From Prorocentrum cordatum (lineage: Eukaryota; Sar; Dinophyceae; Prorocentrales; Prorocentraceae), in assembly GCA_963575745.1 (NCBI GenBank), contig CAUYUJ010018893.1, forward strand, positions 466,694 through 530,693: a DNA stretch of 64,000 bases, written 5' to 3'. A program made the position numbers and the translations under genes. The notes under the pieces are model-generated. The model searched no databases. It was given only the letters and a program-made list of their open reading frames with translations, and was not told the origin of the DNA. Position 1 is the first letter of the stretch. The number at the start of each line of letters is the position of its first letter. Below, one piece after another: positions 61,750 through 64,000 of this stretch.

Positions 61750-62160
61750 TTCTTCTAACCGAGGGAGGGTCTCCCTCCTCCTCTCAAGGCCTACCAAAGG
61801 ATGTCGAGACAGATGCGATGCGGCTCGACGTGGAACCAGATTTTCTTCTCCACGCCGACGTCGCGGATGCATCGCCGACGTCACCGATGCATCGGCCCCA
61901 CCTACCCGGACTCCACTTGGAAGGCCTCCATCATTCCTTCTCCTCCTCACTCCTTAAGAAACAACAAGCGGTATGAAAACAAGCTGTTTGATTTCTTCGG
62001 TCGGCGCCAGACCCCATGAGTATTTCGACAACTGCAAAATCAAGGGCACCCTTGTGGCCTGTCTATCGCGCTTCGTGCCTTCCTCGTCTCCGGGGCATGG
62101 GCTGGTCTCGGAAGAGACCTGTGTCTTTTGGTGTCTTCCGCAACTCAAGTCCGGCTGTGA
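61750..62160. other. No gene recognised
   Basis: Unique sequence; a GATGCATCGCCGACGTC / GATGCATCGGCC duplication at 61,867-61,900 only. Confidence 0.4.
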
Positions 62161-62179
62161 GGTGAATGGGGGAGGAGTC

Positions 62180-62635
62180 GCCCCTCCTCCCTCCTTCTTC
62201 CCCTTCTCTGTCCTCCCTTGCCCCCTCCTCCCCCTCCTCCTCCCCCTCCTCCTCCTCCTCCTCCTCCTTCTCCTCTTTCTCCTCCTCCTCCTCCGAAGAG
62301 GAGGGCTCTACTCGCAACTGTGCTCGCAGTTGCACGTCCTGCCTCGCCTCTCGCATGGGCATGTCGATTCGTGCTCCTGACGTTGCTGTTCTCTCCTTGC
62401 GTCCCTGTCGGGCCCTCGTCCTCTCGGCGCGCTCGGACGCGTAGGTGTGTCCCCTCTCCCGCTCCTCTCCCCCCCCTTCTTTCTTCTTCCCGTCCTCCTC
62501 TCCTCCTCTTCCTCCTCCTCCTCCTCCTCCTCCTCCTCCTCCTCCCCCTTTTCCTCCTCCTCCCCCTTCTCCTCCTCCTCCTCCTCCTCCTCCTCCTCCT
62601 CCTCCTACTCTCTCCTCCTTTTTCCCAGCCAATCT
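62180..62635. repeat. TCC microsatellites
   Basis: Two tracts (about 62,220-62,300 and 62,465-62,615) split by a short GC-rich segment. ORFs on both strands are artefacts. Confidence 0.88.
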
Positions 62636-62639
62636 GTTG

Positions 62640-63135
62640 GAACGAGATCGGCACGAAGACTGGTGGCCGATCCTGCCCGTTTTGAGCAGGGCTTGCCGTC
62701 GGTGTCGCTACGGACGGTGTTCGTTTGAGACAAAGAGGCGATTGCCCAGCACTGGCCATTGTTGGTGTTCGACAACATTCGCTGTTGAGCATCGTACTTT
62801 TCTTGGAGTACCCATGCCGGGTGTGCCAAGGGAGAAGGAAGGAGGGGAGAGGGGAGGATGGAGGTGGAACGACCCGTGAGGGAAGATGCCAGGATGGAAG
62901 CGCATGTGTGCGGTGGATTTCTGGTGGATGGGTGACGGGGGGACAGGGGAGGACGGACGAGGGGGACGAGTGAATGAGAGGCCTGGACAAAGAAGTCAAG
63001 GGGACGATAGGGGGTCCTGAGGGTACTGACTATACCGATTCCCGAAGAAACCGCTTGGCACATTGGCCGTAAAGAGGGCGCCGAATCCTCCTCTTGGGGG
63101 AGCTCGAAGGGTATGGTCTCCGCAACAACTTCCTT
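62640..63135. other. No gene recognised
   Basis: Unique sequence up to the terminal GAT tract. Confidence 0.4.
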
Positions 63136-63139
63136 CAAC

Positions 63140-64000
63140 CACAGGATGATGCTGATGATGAGGAGGAGGAGGGGGTGGCGGAGGATGGGGCGGGAGGTGG
63201 TATATGATGATGATGGTGATGCTGATGATGATGCTGCTGATGATGATGCTGATGGTGATGCTGATGATGGTTATGACGATTCTGTTGCTGATAATGATGC
63301 GGTTGTTGCTAATGATGATGCTGATGATGATGGTGACGTCGCTGATGAAGATGATGATACTCATGATGGTAATGATGCTGATGCTCATGCGGATGATGCT
63401 GACTCTGCTTCCGCTAGTGATGATGATTCTCATGGTGGTGCTGATGCTGATTCTGATTATGCTGCTGATGGTGATGGTGAAAAAGATGGTGGTGCTGATG
63501 ATGATGGTGGTTGTGATGATGCTGATTGTGACGATGATGATGCTAATGAGGATATCGGCACCATTGACGGGGATGCTGGCGATTAAGATGATGACGACAA
63601 TGGTGACGACGGGAGGATGATGGTGATTCTACAGGTGATGCTGATGATGAGGATGGTGGTGGTGGTGGTGATGGTCACGATGACGATGATGCCACTGATG
63701 ATGATGCATGCTTATGGTGATGATTCTGATGATGATGCTGATGATGATGATGATGATGATGATGATGCTGATGATTGTGATGCTGATGCTGATGATGATA
63801 CTGATTATAAGTATGATGGTGATGATCATGATGATGATGCAGATGATGTTGAAGATGAAGATGCAGATGATGCTGATGATGCTGCTGACAATGATGTGGG
63901 TGCTGATGGTGGTGATGATGTTTGTGCTGCTGATGATGACGATGATGCTGCTGCTGAAGATGCTGATGACGATGATGATGCTGATGATGATGGTGATGGT
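63140..64000. repeat. GAT/GATGCT microsatellite, runs off the window
   Basis: Same words as the 25.5-27.3 kb tract (GATGCTGATGATGATG with GGT and GAC variants). Confidence 0.93.

Overview
The window looks like nuclear DNA of a dinoflagellate. Degenerate copies of the 22-nt dinoflagellate spliced leader (DinoSL) sit just upstream of several genes. Introns can be inferred with GT, GC and GA donors, all ending AG and mostly followed by an exon that starts with G. Most of the sequence is microsatellite, minisatellite and retroelement debris, and the long ORFs encode a Helitron-type protein and non-LTR reverse transcriptases. The species cannot be named from sequence alone.

Region 1 (1-14.1 kb, all + strand) holds four genes. 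Gene A (211-6980, three exons) encodes a protein of about 2,097 aa with an N-terminal array of HTH-like modules, a Cys-rich segment, a Helitron HUH/two-Tyr Rep domain and a PIF1-like helicase. Genes B, C and D follow in tandem and match no family I recognise. All four share a frame-independent excess of the word GTAT, about one per 50 nt. Degenerate DinoSL relics precede A, B and D. Between C and D lies a satellite of about 100 bp; related units form the second intron of gene A.

Region 2 (14.1-64 kb) looks like a repeat desert, but it carries seven short exons (21-97 nt) in the right order. Together they encode a stretch of a coiled-coil protein typical of dinoflagellates, spread from 15,909 to about 60,404 with introns of 0.9 to 21 kb. 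Inside those introns lie: composite elements ending in microsatellites (14.7-20.9 and 36.7-39.7 kb); GCCCACAGAGGCCCC arrays (21.4-23.2); a 1.8-kb GAT tract (25.5-27.3); a four-copy tandem repeat of about 1 kb (29.7-34.2); a 73-bp satellite (35.1-35.7); a higher-order repeat built on a roughly 10-bp word (37.4-38.9 and 46.0-46.9); a + strand non-LTR retrotransposon with two tandem DinoSL relics at its 5' end (39.7-45.8); a GCAATGCAAA minisatellite (47.2-48.3); a decayed - strand non-LTR element (51.0-56.2); and several strong fold-back structures.

My reading, which is inference: trans-spliced mRNAs were copied back into the genome, leaving leader relics, and these retrocopies later gained introns. 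One gene A intron carries a copy of its flanking exon and another is built from a satellite also found elsewhere. Exon joins were made by eye from reading frame, splice dinucleotides and remembered family patterns; no database search was possible.
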